Shown piece by piece: positions 33,578 to 45,200 of a stretch of DNA of 64,000 nt; within the stretch, counting starts at the first letter, position 1; each line of letters opens with the position of its first letter. The stretch covers positions 49,661,863 to 49,725,862 of the forward strand of contig CM055066.1 in NCBI GenBank assembly GCA_029204045.2. The letters run 5' to 3'. The notes below the pieces were generated by a model. It worked only from the letters and a program-made list of their open reading frames with translations. It had not been told where the DNA came from and ran no database searches. A program made the position numbers and the translations under genes. This DNA is from Tillandsia leiboldiana. Its lineage: Eukaryota > Streptophyta > Magnoliopsida > Poales > Bromeliaceae.

Positions 33578-36170
33578 ATGGAATTTGTGCTTTTGGACCA
33601 GTTGACTCTGCAACAACAACGTTGTAAAATCAAAACTAGAATTGCTAGAATTTGGGAGTCAACAATACCACAGCTTAAAAATTAAGTTATGAGTCTAGAA
33701 TGCCTACTCATAGATGAAAATGTATTTATATTTTTCTCATTATTGACATTTTACTTATATCTTCATAATTATTTTCTTACACGTTAGTTTGTTTTTTCCT
33801 TATACAGGGATATTCTATGTAAGCTACTATTCAAAAGCACGATATACAACTATTCCAGCGAATAATTTTTGAAGGAGTTGTATATTTGGTTGAAAACTTC
33901 AACGTCATACCAAGTAGAGATAAATATAAAGTTGTCGACCGTAAATATATGATACAAATTAATAAATGGACGAGTATTGCTGAAACAACAGATAATGTGG
34001 AGTCAATTCCAACTTATTGTTTTGAATTTTCTGATTTTGATTGTATTCGAGGCAAAAGAAACAATGACACTTGCCTTATAGGTAACATCATTTACCTTTT
34101 TATTTAACTTATTATTATTATTATTAATTAAAGAAAATGATAATGTGTTTACCTTTATGTTGTTTAGATGTCCTTGAAAGTATTGTCGCTGTTGGACCTA
34201 TCTCTCATACATATGTTGGAAATTACCTAACTCCAATAAGAAATTTGGAGATACAAGATTCAGAGTAAGTATAAAAAATCTTTACAAGATTATTATACAT
34301 TTTTTTCTTCATACATTGTATAAAATTATTTGATTATTTGATTATAATGATTTACATGTTACAGGAACGATGTTTTTCCTGTGACATTATGGGACAAATT
34401 TGCTATGGAGTTAAACAAAAACATAATTGATGAAAAACAAACTGATGGTCCAATTATAATTATTTTTGCAAGTATGAGTGTGCGGATGTACAAAGGTATG
34501 GTCAATATTTACATAATTTGAAATTTTATACAATTATATAATTCAATTATTATATTTCTTATAATTATCTTTAACTTGGATATGTAGAAAAACTCTACCT
34601 ATCATCATGTTCAGCGTCACGATTTTATATTAATCTTGAAATCCCAGAGGTTACAACATTTCGAAATACACTGCAAAGGTAATTACTATTTTTTGCATAC
34701 TTTCTTCTTTGTATTTTTTTAGTAGCTAACTTTATTAAATACTTATATATGCAGAGGACAAATAGTTGTTAGACCAATTCAGCATATTGAAGCATCGAAA
34801 CAACCAAGTATTAGTCCTTACGAGCAAATGTTTGCTAATCGAAAAACAATTAGAGATTTAATTACGTTAAATCCAACGGAGGCTGAAGTGAGTTTAATAT
34901 AGCTATTTTTAATTAACAGCAAACTTTATTTTATAAATTTTAAATTTTGTTATTTTGTTAGATATATATTATTATGAATATAATTGAGTATATATGTACT
35001 TATTTAATATCTAATATTTTGTAGAATATGAAATATACCTGTGAAGCAGCATTAGTGGAAATTGATACTACTTATGGTTGGTGGTATAAGGCGTGTTATG
35101 ATTGCAAGGGAGGAGTAAAAGATTATGATGATACTTTCTGGTGCACCCAATGTGGCAAAAATGATCAGACACCTGTTCCGTGGTAGATTTCTAAACCTAC
35201 TAAAAAAAATTATATTATTAATATAATGAATTAATGTGAATATTGTTTTTGAAAAAGGTACAAGTTAAATGCCATCGTTGCAGATGATACCGGCTCAACA
35301 AACTTCACAATTTTTGGCAAAACAGCACAAGATTTGATACGAGTTCCTGCTCAACAACTAGCAACTGCAATTACTTCAAATAGATATGCACTTCCTCCTA
35401 TTATTAGAAATGTTGTTGGACAAAATTACATTTTTCAAGTTTTACTAGACAATCGTAGGTTTAATACAAGCATGCAATCATTTAAAGTTGCAAAAATTTT
35501 TCAATCTCCTTTGTCTGCAAAAATTAAAATTGAGAAAAAAGAAGCTGATGATGCGGACATTGTAGAAGATTCTACACCAACAAGTACTAAAGAATTGCAG
35601 AATGATACTTTGGACAAAATATCTACAAGTACTATGATTCAATCAATGTGAGAAAACTTATCTTATGTCTATTTACTATTTATAGATTATTGAACATTTT
35701 TAGTCGCTAATAATTGATGAACTTAAATTATTTTCTATGTATAACTTTGTAAACTATTGACATATAAAGTTCGCAAAACAAATCAGAGGAAATAGAAAAG
35801 CAACCAAGAGGCAAGAAAAGAATGCTCAGGTAATAATTGTATTCAATTTTTTTTATTCCCAATAGATAGATAGTATATCAGTTTGTTTGATCTTAAAATT
35901 TTGATTTATTATATTATTTTGTATGCACACTTTTGAAAATTATGTTCACAAGAAGTTTACAATCCACGACAGAAGAAATTTTGAAGCAATCACGAGGCAA
36001 GGGAAAAGCATGCAGGTAACAATTATCTTAAAATATTTTTAATTGAATTAATCCAAAAAAATACTTTGTATTTTATTAAAAAAGAAAAAAGATAAATAAA
36101 AAAAACTTGCATGTGTACTATGATTTGCAGTTTAATCGAGTCTTCGGAATCTGATGAAGAAAAGAAGTGA
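33578..36170 (+). pseudogene. Helitron-borne RPA70-like single-strand DNA-binding protein, about ten exons
   Basis: Plant Helitrons often carry an RPA-like gene after the transposase. Exons as I read them: 33578-33721, 33808-34081, 34168-34264, 34365-34495, 34588-34678, 34755-34887, 35025-35182, 35258-about 35647, 35770-35829, about 35953-36015 and 36131-36170. Exon 1 begins MEFVLLDQLTLQQQRCKIKT. OB-fold-like segments follow (FEGVVYLVENFNVIPSRDKY; ESIVAVGPISHTYVGNYLTP). Then comes the zinc-ribbon of RPA70 C-domains: WYKACYDC about 12 residues before FWCTQCG. The tail is Ser/Glu/Lys-rich, with two related short exons (PRGKKR / SRGKGK). TAA codons at 33683-33685 (exon 1) and 33820-33822 (exon 2) break the frame. 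The product should bind the displaced strand during rolling-circle transposition. Confidence 0.85.
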
Positions 36171-37226
36171 AGTACTCTACGCAAGGCCGTCACAAGATCT
36201 AATTTTTGTAATATTTGAAGGATATATATAAAGAACTTATTCTATTTCAATTAACTTATTCTATAGACAATATTTGAGATAATTTTGCGTAGCACTTTTG
36301 GTTTTGTTATTCAGTATTCCTAGATCTGCATGAGAGATTGGATTTTGGGCATTTTAAACTTGAATTGGTACTATTTGAGTATTAGATTTGTGGTTTGTTG
36401 CAGAGTTTGCCTCATATTAATTTTGTTTATATTCATCTTTCAGAGAATTTTTGTGAATAGAAATATTTTTTCTTTTATACGTCGCCATGAAATTTTACAG
36501 AAAATGAACTGATTAATTCAATAGCTAGAACTGCCTAAGTATAAAACAAAAGTTTCTTCAAAAATTTTCAAAAAGTAGTGTTTGAGATGTTCAGAGAACC
36601 TAACATGACTTACATTGAATATTTATCACTGAGTTAGAGATGCCCAGATATTTCAGGGAACATATCATAATTAAATTGGTTGCAGACAGCTTTTAAGTAT
36701 GTAGAGAAAGAACAACTTGCCTTGGATGGTCTTAGCACTATTAAACAAAAGCTTTTTAAAGCAAAGAATTGCTTTAAAGGCTCCTGAATCAGCTGTAAGA
36801 TCTCATGAAGGGGGCCACATGGCCCTTGATAGCTCCTGCCCCTGCTTGCAAGATCCTTTTTTATATAACTTTCTCATCCACCTTGAAAGGTGTATTTTGC
36901 ATTTCAATAGACACTCTCTACTAGACTAGGTCCAGGCATAGTGATTGCCATAGTGATAGCATTTTCGCTGTTCAGGTAGAAAATTGATCTGATCCATGCA
37001 CGTATATAATTCCAAATATACATGTGGCGGTCTGTTCAAGTTCTAAGTTTCAAATTATAAACTCTGATTAAAAAAAAAAAAAATTACTCCACATTTTGAA
37101 ATTCAGGGCATGACAGCAATATTTTTTGATTAATTTTTATTTCTACTTTTTGTAATATTATATTATATTAAATTTTTTTTTCTATAATTTTTTAATTAAT
37201 AAATTATTATTTTAAAAAAATTAACT
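36171..37226. other. 3' region of the giant Helitron with captured-looking pieces
   Basis: About 36265-36380 matches 20480-20600 upstream in the element. At about 36687-36778 an exon-like piece follows TTGCAG and reads TAFKYVEKEQLALDGLSTIK then QKLFKAKNCFKG; I do not recognise it. The last 200 bp are AT-rich, as usual before a Helitron hairpin. Confidence 0.5.
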
Positions 37227-37257
37227 ACCCGCCGCATCGCGCGGGTTACTTCACTAG
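37227..37257 (+). repeat. Helitron 3' terminus: hairpin and CTAG
   Basis: ACCCGC (37227-37232), an 8-nt loop and GCGGGT (37241-37246) form the terminator hairpin. Eleven bases on, the element ends CTAG at 37254-37257, followed by T. The small Helitron at 60402 has the same 6-8-6 geometry and only three differences over the last 33 bases. Confidence 0.92.
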
Positions 37258-37275
37258 TATAACATTATTATTTGG

Positions 37276-37488
37276 CAGTTCCTTACTGCTACATGTCGCA
37301 CCCTCCTTGCCCCCCCCCTCCCCCATATGCAGACCTCTTCCGCTCCGATCTAGGGTTGGTGTCGCCCCTCCTTGCCCACTATGCCTCTTCCGCTCTGATC
37401 TTGGGTTGGTGTCGCCCCCTCCTTGCCCCCCCCCCCCCATTTTGTCTCATCCGTTTCGATCTAGGGTTGGGCTTGGTGGTCCCCTCCC

Positions 37489-37540
<52 letters not shown>

Positions 37541-39127
37541 TGTTAGAGGGTTCAAAGGCGGTTCAATGGTGAGATTTGTCACTTCCATTCTATACCCCTC
37601 TTCGCGCCTTGCCTCCTCTCTGTGTGCACCCCTTTCGCTTCTCTAAGGGGCACCTTTTTACCGCGTGTCGGTCCCTCCTTGGGCGTTCTCTTTTTTATTA
37701 GTGAGCCGACCGCGGATCGGCGGTGGGATGTCCGTTATCTCCTTCTCCTATGCGCGCCCCCCCTCTTTTCAGAGGGGCATGACCGGTTGTGGTAGATTTG
37801 GCCGATTTCTTCTTGCTTACAGGTGCGTGCCCTTTGCTCTCTCTCTCTCTCCCTCTGCTCTCTCCGGTGCCTTATTGCTTCTCATCCAACGACGGCTCGT
37901 GGGGTTTCCGAAGCAATTGGATGGTTGTGGTGGTTCGGGTCCTTCCTTCGCGTAAGTGCGTGCCCCTTTTTTTTCCCTCTAAGGGTCATTGCTCTTGGGT
38001 ATGATTGTGGCTCTGTTCCTACTAATGATGATGCCTATATTATGTGGGCCTACTGCTCTATCTCTGTGGTTTTATCTCTTACTGTTTCTCTCCTAAATTT
38101 TATGGGTTAAAATAATTGAATGGATTGACAGTTCCTTACTGCTACGTGTCGCGCCCTCCTTGCCCCCCCTCCCCCCCATATGCGCACCTCTTCCGCTCCG
38201 ATCTAGGGTTGGTGTCGCCCCGTCCTTGCCCCCCATGCCTCTTCCGCTCCGATCTAGGGTTGGTGTCGCCCGCTTCTTGCCCCCCTCATTTTGTCTCATT
38301 CGCTCCGATCTAGGGTTGGGCTTGGTGGTCACCTCCCCGCTCTCTCTCTCTCTCTCTCTCTCTCTGCTCTGTTAGAGGGTTCAAGGGCAGTTCGGTGGTG
38401 AGATTTGTCGCTTCCGTTCTATACCCCTCTCTGCGCCTTGCCTCCTCCCTGTGCGCCCCTTGCGCTTCTCTAAGGGGCACCTTCTTGCCGCGTGTCGGTC
38501 CCTCCTTAGGCGTTCTCTTTTTTATTGGTGAGCCAACTGCGGATCGGCGGTGGGATGTCCGTTACCTCCTCCTCCTATGCGCCCTCCCTCTTTTCAGAGG
38601 GGCATGACCGGTTGTGGTGGATTTGGCCGGTTTCTTCTTGCTTACAGGTGCGTGCCCTTTGCGCTCTCTCTCCCTCTGCTCTCTCCGGTGTCTTATCGCT
38701 TCTCATCTAACGACGGTTCGTGGGTTTTCCGAAGCAATTGGATTGTTGTGGTGGTTCGGGTCCTTCCTTCGCGTAGGTGCGTGCCCCTTCTTTTCCTCTA
38801 AGGGTCATTGCTCTTGGGTGTGGTTGTGGCTCTGTTCCTACTAATGATGATGCCTATATTATGTGGACCTACGGCCCTATCTCTGTGGTTGTATCTCGTA
38901 CTGTTTCTCTCCTAGATTTTATAGGTTAAAATAATTGAACGGATTAGCAGTTCCTTACTGCTAAGTGTCGTGCTCTCCTTGCCCTCCCCTCCCCCTCCCC
39001 CCCATATGCGCTCTCCTTGCCCTCCCCCTCCCCCTCCCCTCCTCCCCATATGCGCCCCTTCCTTGCCCCCCCTCCCTATTTTGTCTCATCCGCTCCGATC
39101 TAGGGTTGGGCTTGGTTGTCCCTTCCC

Positions 39128-39191
<64 letters not shown>

Positions 39192-39774
39192 GCTTGTTAG
39201 AGAGTTCAAGGGAAGTTCGGTGGTGAGATTTGTCGCTTCCGTTCTATACCCCTCTCCGCGCCTTGCCTCCTCCCTGTGTGCGCCCCTTGCGCTTCTCTAA
39301 GGGGTACCTTCTTGTCGCGTGTCAGTCCCTCCTTAGGCGTTCTCTTTTTTATTGGTGAGCCGACTGCGGATCGGCGGTGGGATGTCCGTTACTTCCTCCT
39401 CCTATGCGCGCCCCTTCTCTTTTCAGAGGGGCATGACCAGTTGTGGCGGGTTTGGCCGGTTTCTTCTTGCTTACAAGTGCGTGCCCTTTGCCCTCTCTCT
39501 CCCTCTGCTCTCTCCGGTGCCTTATCGCTTCTCATCCAACGACGATTCGTGGTTTTTCCGAAGCAATTGGATGGTTGTGGTGGTTCGGGTCCTTCCTTCG
39601 CGTAGGTGCGTGCCCCTTATTTTCCTCTAAGGGTCATTGCTCTTGGATGTGGCTGTGGCTCTGTTCCTACTAATGATGATGCCTATATTATGTGGGCCTA
39701 CGACCCTATCTCTGTGGTTGTATCTCTTACTGTTTCTCTTCTGGATTTTATGGGTTGAAATAATTGAACGGATC
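37276..39774. repeat. Three tandem units of about 0.83 kb
   Basis: Units start CAGTTCCTTACTGCT at 37276, 38129 and 38948 (lengths about 853, 819 and 827). Each holds C-rich stretches with two or three copies of CTCCGATCTAGGGTTGG, a (CT)n microsatellite (37493-37537; 38340-38365; 39131-39191), then an exon-like stretch (CTTCCGTTCTATACCCCTC, CGGATCGGCGGTGGGATGTCC), and ends in AT-rich DNA with TTAAAATAATTGAA. Short frames inside shift between copies because the CT run length varies, so they are not conserved coding. The content resembles a gene's 5' leader (AGGGTT motif, CT tract), tandemly multiplied right beside the Helitron end. Confidence 0.88.
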
Positions 39775-40260
39775 GGTTTGTTACACAAGAGTTCAAAAAA
39801 AAATCGTTAGTTTCTAATTTCGTGATATCAGTTTGTTACAGAAGATTCCAAAAAAAATGATCGGCTTCTTATTTACTCAGATATTGTGAATTTTATTTTG
39901 TTGTTTGCTCATAAATTATTGCTCTGAAATTATCGTGTTGTCTCTCGTACTGTTTTTACCTAAATTAGTTTTCTATATTTACCTATAATCATTATTGGTT
40001 TACTTTTTTTTTCCCAATGATACTTTTACTCGCTTCTTGCAGTTCTTGATGCCTTGAGAAATTCTGGCTATATATAGGTTTATAGATGGCACCGTTCATT
40101 GTCAGTTTAACTTTCCTCTTAACTTATTTACAGTAGAGTTATAGTTAGTTATAGAATTACAGAATATTACGGTAAGTCCAGCGGATCCGATGCCGCGGTC
40201 ATTTTTTGTTTTACAGTAGAGTTGTTGTTCCTACTTTTCTAAATAATCGAGTGCCACAAG
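39775..40260. other. AT-rich spacer
   Basis: No frame, terminal repeat or RNA gene that I can support. Two related phrases (GTTTGTTACACAAGAGTTC and GTTTGTTACAGAAGATTCC) suggest a small old duplication. Confidence 0.6.
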
Positions 40261-41490
40261 TGCAAGTGGCAAAGGATTTGGTACCTTTCTAAATAATCCC
40301 TAACGCAAGTAGCAAAAGGCTTGGTGGTAAATACCCGAGGTCCTAAGTTCAAAGCCTAATTGTTTTACATTTTCAACTAAGTTTATTTCTAAAAAAAACT
40401 TATTGCTAAGTTCGAAGTCTAATTGCTTTACATTTCTAGCTACGATACTCGATGTCCCTAAAGGTCCCAAGAGCTCCAAAGAGCAAAGGGTTGGTGCAAA
40501 GGGCATGGTGCAAAGGGCTTGGTGGTCTATACTTAAGGTAGTCGAGGAGGTTCTAAGTTCGAAGTCTAGTTGCTTTACATTTCTAGCTATGATACTCGAT
40601 GTCCCTAAGGCAGTGTTTGGTATTGGGTATAAGGGGGGATAAGGGAGTTATCCCTCCTCTTATGCCCAAACACTAATTTTGGATGGGGGGAACAGGGAAC
40701 AACTGTTCCTCCCATACCAGGTTATCCCGGTATAAGGGTGGAACAGCTGTTCCACCCCACAGGGGGTGGAACAGCTGTTTGACTTGTTGCTTATTTTTTT
40801 TATTTTTTTTTAAAATTAATTTTTTTTTAAATTATAAGGTATTTAAATTTATAAAATTTAAATTTTTTTATTTTATTTTATAAATTTTAATCCTCTCTAT
40901 ATTTCTTATTCCTCTTTAATTTACCAAACACAATTTCTCTTATTCCTGGTACAACTCCTATACTCAACCAAACACAAAATTACTTTAATTTCTGCTTGTA
41001 CCTGAACTTATATCTATCCCAGGAATAAACAATTTTTGCCTATACCAGAACCAAACGCAACCTAAAGGTCCCAAGATCTCTAAAGAGCAAAGGGTTGGCG
41101 CAAAGGGCTTGGTGGTCTATACTCAAGGTAGTCGAGGAGGTTTCAAGTTCAAAGTCTAGTTAATTTACATTTCTAGCTACGTTTACTTCCAAAAAGAATA
41201 AACGAAATATGTAGTCGAGCGGCTTTGCGCAAAGGGCTTGGTGGTTTATACTCAAGATAGTCGAGGAGGTTCTAAGTTCGAAGTCGTACATTTCTAGCTA
41301 CGTTTACTTCTAAAAAGAACAAACAAAATATGTAGTCGAGTGGCTTTGCGCAAAGGGCTTGGTGGTCGATACTCAAGGTCCCAACAAGTTCCAAGAGCTT
41401 TCAAAAGCAAAGAGTTTGTGCAAAGGGCTTAGTGGTCGATACACAAGTTATTTGAAATCCCAAATTCGAAATCTAATTGTTTCACATCCT
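40261..41490 (+). repeat. Cluster of degenerate tRNA-like SINE copies
   Basis: At least five partial copies of a unit with CAAAGGGCTTGGTGG (A-box-like), a short spacer (TACTCAAGGTAGTCGAGG), GGTTCTAAGTTCGAAGTC (B-box-like, compare GGTTCGANNCC) and TTTACATTTCTAGCTACG before an A-rich end. Clearest copies are near 40300-40400, 40505-40600, 41095-41190, 41225-41300 and 41345-41480. A MITE (40609-41062) splits one copy. The tRNA-derived origin is inferred from the two boxes. Confidence 0.5.
40609..41062. mobile_element. Tourist-like MITE with TAA target duplication
   Basis: 454 bp with ends GGCAGTGTTTGG and CCAAACGCAACC (imperfect inverted repeats) between TAA (40606-40608) and TAA (41063-41065). 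The uninterrupted version of the target, CCCTAAAGGTCCCAAG, exists at about 40454, which confirms the boundaries. Phrases inside (CCTGGTACAACTCCTATAC) recur in the two larger MITEs in the USP39 introns. Confidence 0.8.
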
Positions 41491-41577
41491 TAGCGCATAT
41501 ATGTTATTTTTCTTAAAAAAAATATATTTCAACTTATTATTATTTTTTTTATTATTATTTTTTAAAACTAACTTGGG

Positions 41578-41702
41578 ATGGAGTATAGCCAAAATGACTA
41601 CTCTAGCCTCCTCCCCTCTCTCTCTCTCCTCTCTCCTCTCTCTCTAAAGTATAAACCACTCGAAGCTAGGGTTTCGCCGAAGCGCTCTCGCTCCCCCCCG
41701 CC
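41578..41702 (+). promoter_or_regulatory. USP39 5' leader
   Basis: CT-rich leader with AGTATAAACC (41648) and GCTAGGGTTTCGCCG close to the start codon, features common just upstream of plant housekeeping genes. The start codon context is CCGCCATGG, close to the plant optimum. Confidence 0.45.
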
Positions 41703-42158
41703 ATGGAGGAGGCCCCGAGGAAGAGGAAACTGGAGGGGGAATTCTCCCTTGCGGAGGATGAATCGCCTCTCGCGTCGGAGCCGAAGAGGCAGCGGATCTC
41801 CGGCGAGGAGGACGGCGGAGGAGGAGGAGGAGAAGGGGAAGGGGAAGGGGAAGGGGCGGAGAAGGGGGACAGGGGCTCGCTTCTAGGGCTTGCGGATTAT
41901 AAGGATGATGAGGATGAAGAAGAGGGAGAGGAGAGGGAGAGGGAGAGGGAGGCGAATGGGCGGAGAAGAGCGGCTGCGGCTGGGGCGGCGGAGGAGGAGG
42001 AGGAGGAGGAGGAGGAGGAGGAGAGAGTTCGAGCTGATGAGGAGGAGGAAGACGAAGAGGAAGAAGAGGATGAGCAACCTGGGGCGCCGGCGAGGAGGCA
42101 GAGGCATGTGGAGGTGCGGAGGGATTGCCCTTACCTAGACACTGTTAATCGCCAGGTT

Positions 42159-42227
<69 letters not shown>

Positions 42228-45200
42228 AGCTCGAAGCAGGAGCAGAAGATTCATAGTTGAGGCTCTTGGTTTTGGGCCCAGAATCTGGAACTAAGCTTCC
42301 TGCTAAAGAAATGCTTCAGACATGTTGAATCTACTCGAATGGAGCTTCTATCAAGCTAATCTGCGCAGAGAGCTGCTCATATCTTTTCCAATAAACAACA
42401 TGGAATGTGTTGAGTCTAAAAATATTCAATTCAAACACAGTTTTCTAGTGACTTAGGGGGCGTTTGGATTAATGAAGTTATGATTTGGCCTTAAATCAAA
42501 TTTATTATGAGTCGAGCTATTAGTTTTGTCATCATCATGAAAACAAATTCTCTTTGAAATGTTCTGAAGTCATCTTTACGACTAGACGGTCAATATCCCG
42601 GCATTATGCTAGTTGTTGGCAAGACCAATATTTTTTACTGTCATCAAACTTGATTTTCAATCGCACTACAATTACATTAAACCAAATGCCCCCTTAGGCT
42701 TTTAGAGAAAAATGGTTGTTTTATGTGGTATTAGTGGAATTCAAGTCCATATTTGGGGCTTATCGACAAGTCTCAAGCCCAGAAATGGGTTGTGGCGTAG
42801 AATGCATTTCTTTGGACAGCCTAGCTGCCTGAGCCTTCTTAGTGCTTCAACATTGATATCTTGCATAGTTTCTCCGATACCCACTACTCATTTTGTCTTC
42901 TGTTTAATAATGTTAATGCTAATGCTTGCAACGAGATGAGCAACGTGCAATGGCATGCAATATATCGTAACTTCTATTTAAGGACGATAGAAGGAAGGCA
43001 TATTAACCAAAGGAAATGAGAGCTACTTTTGTTCTCTTATACTTTATATTCATCATCACAGTCGACTACCTAGCGGTTATAATGGCCTTCTTGTATTTCC
43101 CTCGCATTGAACAACATGCTTGATGCTTGTATACTACAAATGGCTGCAGAGGATTGGAATTTGAGAACTTTCAAAGTGATAACTAACAAATAGTGAAAAG
43201 GGATAACCTTAATGTGCACAATACTTGCAACCCCATTAGAACTTAGGACATAAGGTACACATAATACAGAGTGGTGAGGCAGATATTATCATTATATGAT
43301 TGTCTGCATGAAATATCCGAGTAACATGGATTTACTGTTGCTTGACGTGTGTAACGATCGGATCCCCGAACCCTAGAAGGGGAGGAGGGAGGAGAAATAG
43401 ACACTGAGATTTGGGGAGGTTGAGTAGTGAAGTGGAACTCGAGAGAATCTAAGAAGTCAGGGGGGGCTTCCAACTGGGTTAGATGATGGAGCAATGATCA
43501 CATCGGGCCGCAGGCTGAGGCCCATCTGGAGGTCCATAGCAGCATCCACATAGTAGAAATCCATAGCAGCATTTGCATAGTAGAAGTTGGTGGGGGGCCC
43601 ACTTTCTGAGTCCGGCCCACTCATAAAATAAGCCTTAGGGGCCCAGTGATGTTTAGGCTCACTTATTCTAATACTTTACCTGTAATCCTTTCATTATCGC
43701 AAATTAGAGATTAGTAGGGAAAAGTATATAAGAATAATTGTAAGAGAAGTAAAATTATGAATGGAATAGTTAACTTCTTCTTCTCAACCCTTTTCTTCTC
43801 TTCTTTCCCAAGTCTTCCCTTCTCTTACCCTTACCTCCCCTCAATTCTCTCTTTTTTCACCTGGCAAGTAATCACCATCATCCTCATCTCAAAGTACTCT
43901 CATCACTGACGGGTTGCGGATCGTCCGGGGATTCACTTGTCGCCACCCTAGCCTCACCACCATCCACGCTTCCGAGATAACTCATCCTTGGCGGGTTGCA
44001 GATCATCGGGGGATGCAACATTAATGGTATCAGAGCCCAGCTGCGGTCCCAGGGGAGGTGCAGTAGGCGTAACACAGTCAGGCATTTCTTCAAGCAGTTG
44101 GTGGGCGTGACCAAGGCTCATCCGGTTAGCAACCCTTGGAATTGCTAAAGCCACAATAGGGACAAAGAAAAAAACAAGTTCAAATTCAACAGCAGAAAAC
44201 TCATCGAAAAAGCTGAAATGGCAGTAGGGACCAGGTTGAAGGATATGAATGAGCACATACATGCCTTAGAAGACAGGCTACATCAACTGGTAGTGGAGTA
44301 TGATGACAAATTGGAAGAGAAGATTGCTACCTTAGCTCAGCAAGTAGAGGCAATGCAACTAGAAAGTCAGCGGCACCATGAAGCATTGCAAGTTGAAGCA
44401 GCCAAGCGACATGAAGCGTTGCTCAAGGAGAATGCCCGCAGGCACGAACAGCTGCTCAAGATGATTGCAAATCAACATAACCCCCCTAGCCCGTATTCCA
44501 CGGGCCTCTCAACTAATAGTAGCCAACCGGTTGTAATTAGAGAAGGCAAACAACCTGTAAACACTCACACAGGGGGCAGTTCATCGAGAGCGCAGACAGA
44601 AGAGAGGGGCAAAGGTATCATACCCAATCCAGCCCGGGTTCAAGAGAGAATGGAGGAAACACACAACACAGCCCATACTCACCTACCTTACCCCAAATTG
44701 GAGTTTCCCTCATTCAGCGGAGAGGAACCTAGGGAATGGAGTAGCAAATGCGAATAATATTTTCGAATTTACCGAATACCTGAGCTGCAGTGGGTCGAAA
44801 TCGCTACTATGCATTTCACTGGCAGAGCCCACAAGTGGAAGGAGGGATACATCATTGACAAGCCCAATCTTACCTGGGAAGAGATCGTAGAGGCGATCTG
44901 TCGTAGGTTCGAAGGGCCTGACACCCGAAGGCTGGTCAGGGAATTTAACAAGTTGGTGCAGACCGGCACGGTGGAGCGATATCAAGAGAAATTTGAAGAT
45001 TTGAGGGCCAGAATGCTTTATGTCAACCCGGCGCTTAGTGAGCAGCACTTCGTAGAGAGCTATATTAGCGGATTAAAAGACGAGTTGGTGCCATTTATCG
45101 ATCTTTTGCAGCTGACCACTCTCGAAGAAGTGTACGAACAAGCCAAACTACATGAGCAAGCCCTGTCCATCATCATGAGGAAGAGCAAAGCATCCTACAA

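Noticed and set aside
37272..39630. Ser-Leu-rich frames in the tandem 0.83-kb units
   Set aside because: They read through CT microsatellites and change frame between copies, so coding is not conserved.
41578..42260. Alternative frames in USP39 exon 1 and their extension through the CT run
   Set aside because: The GAG/GGA-rich exon gives open frames in all registers. Only the frame from 41703 joins to the zinc-finger exon.
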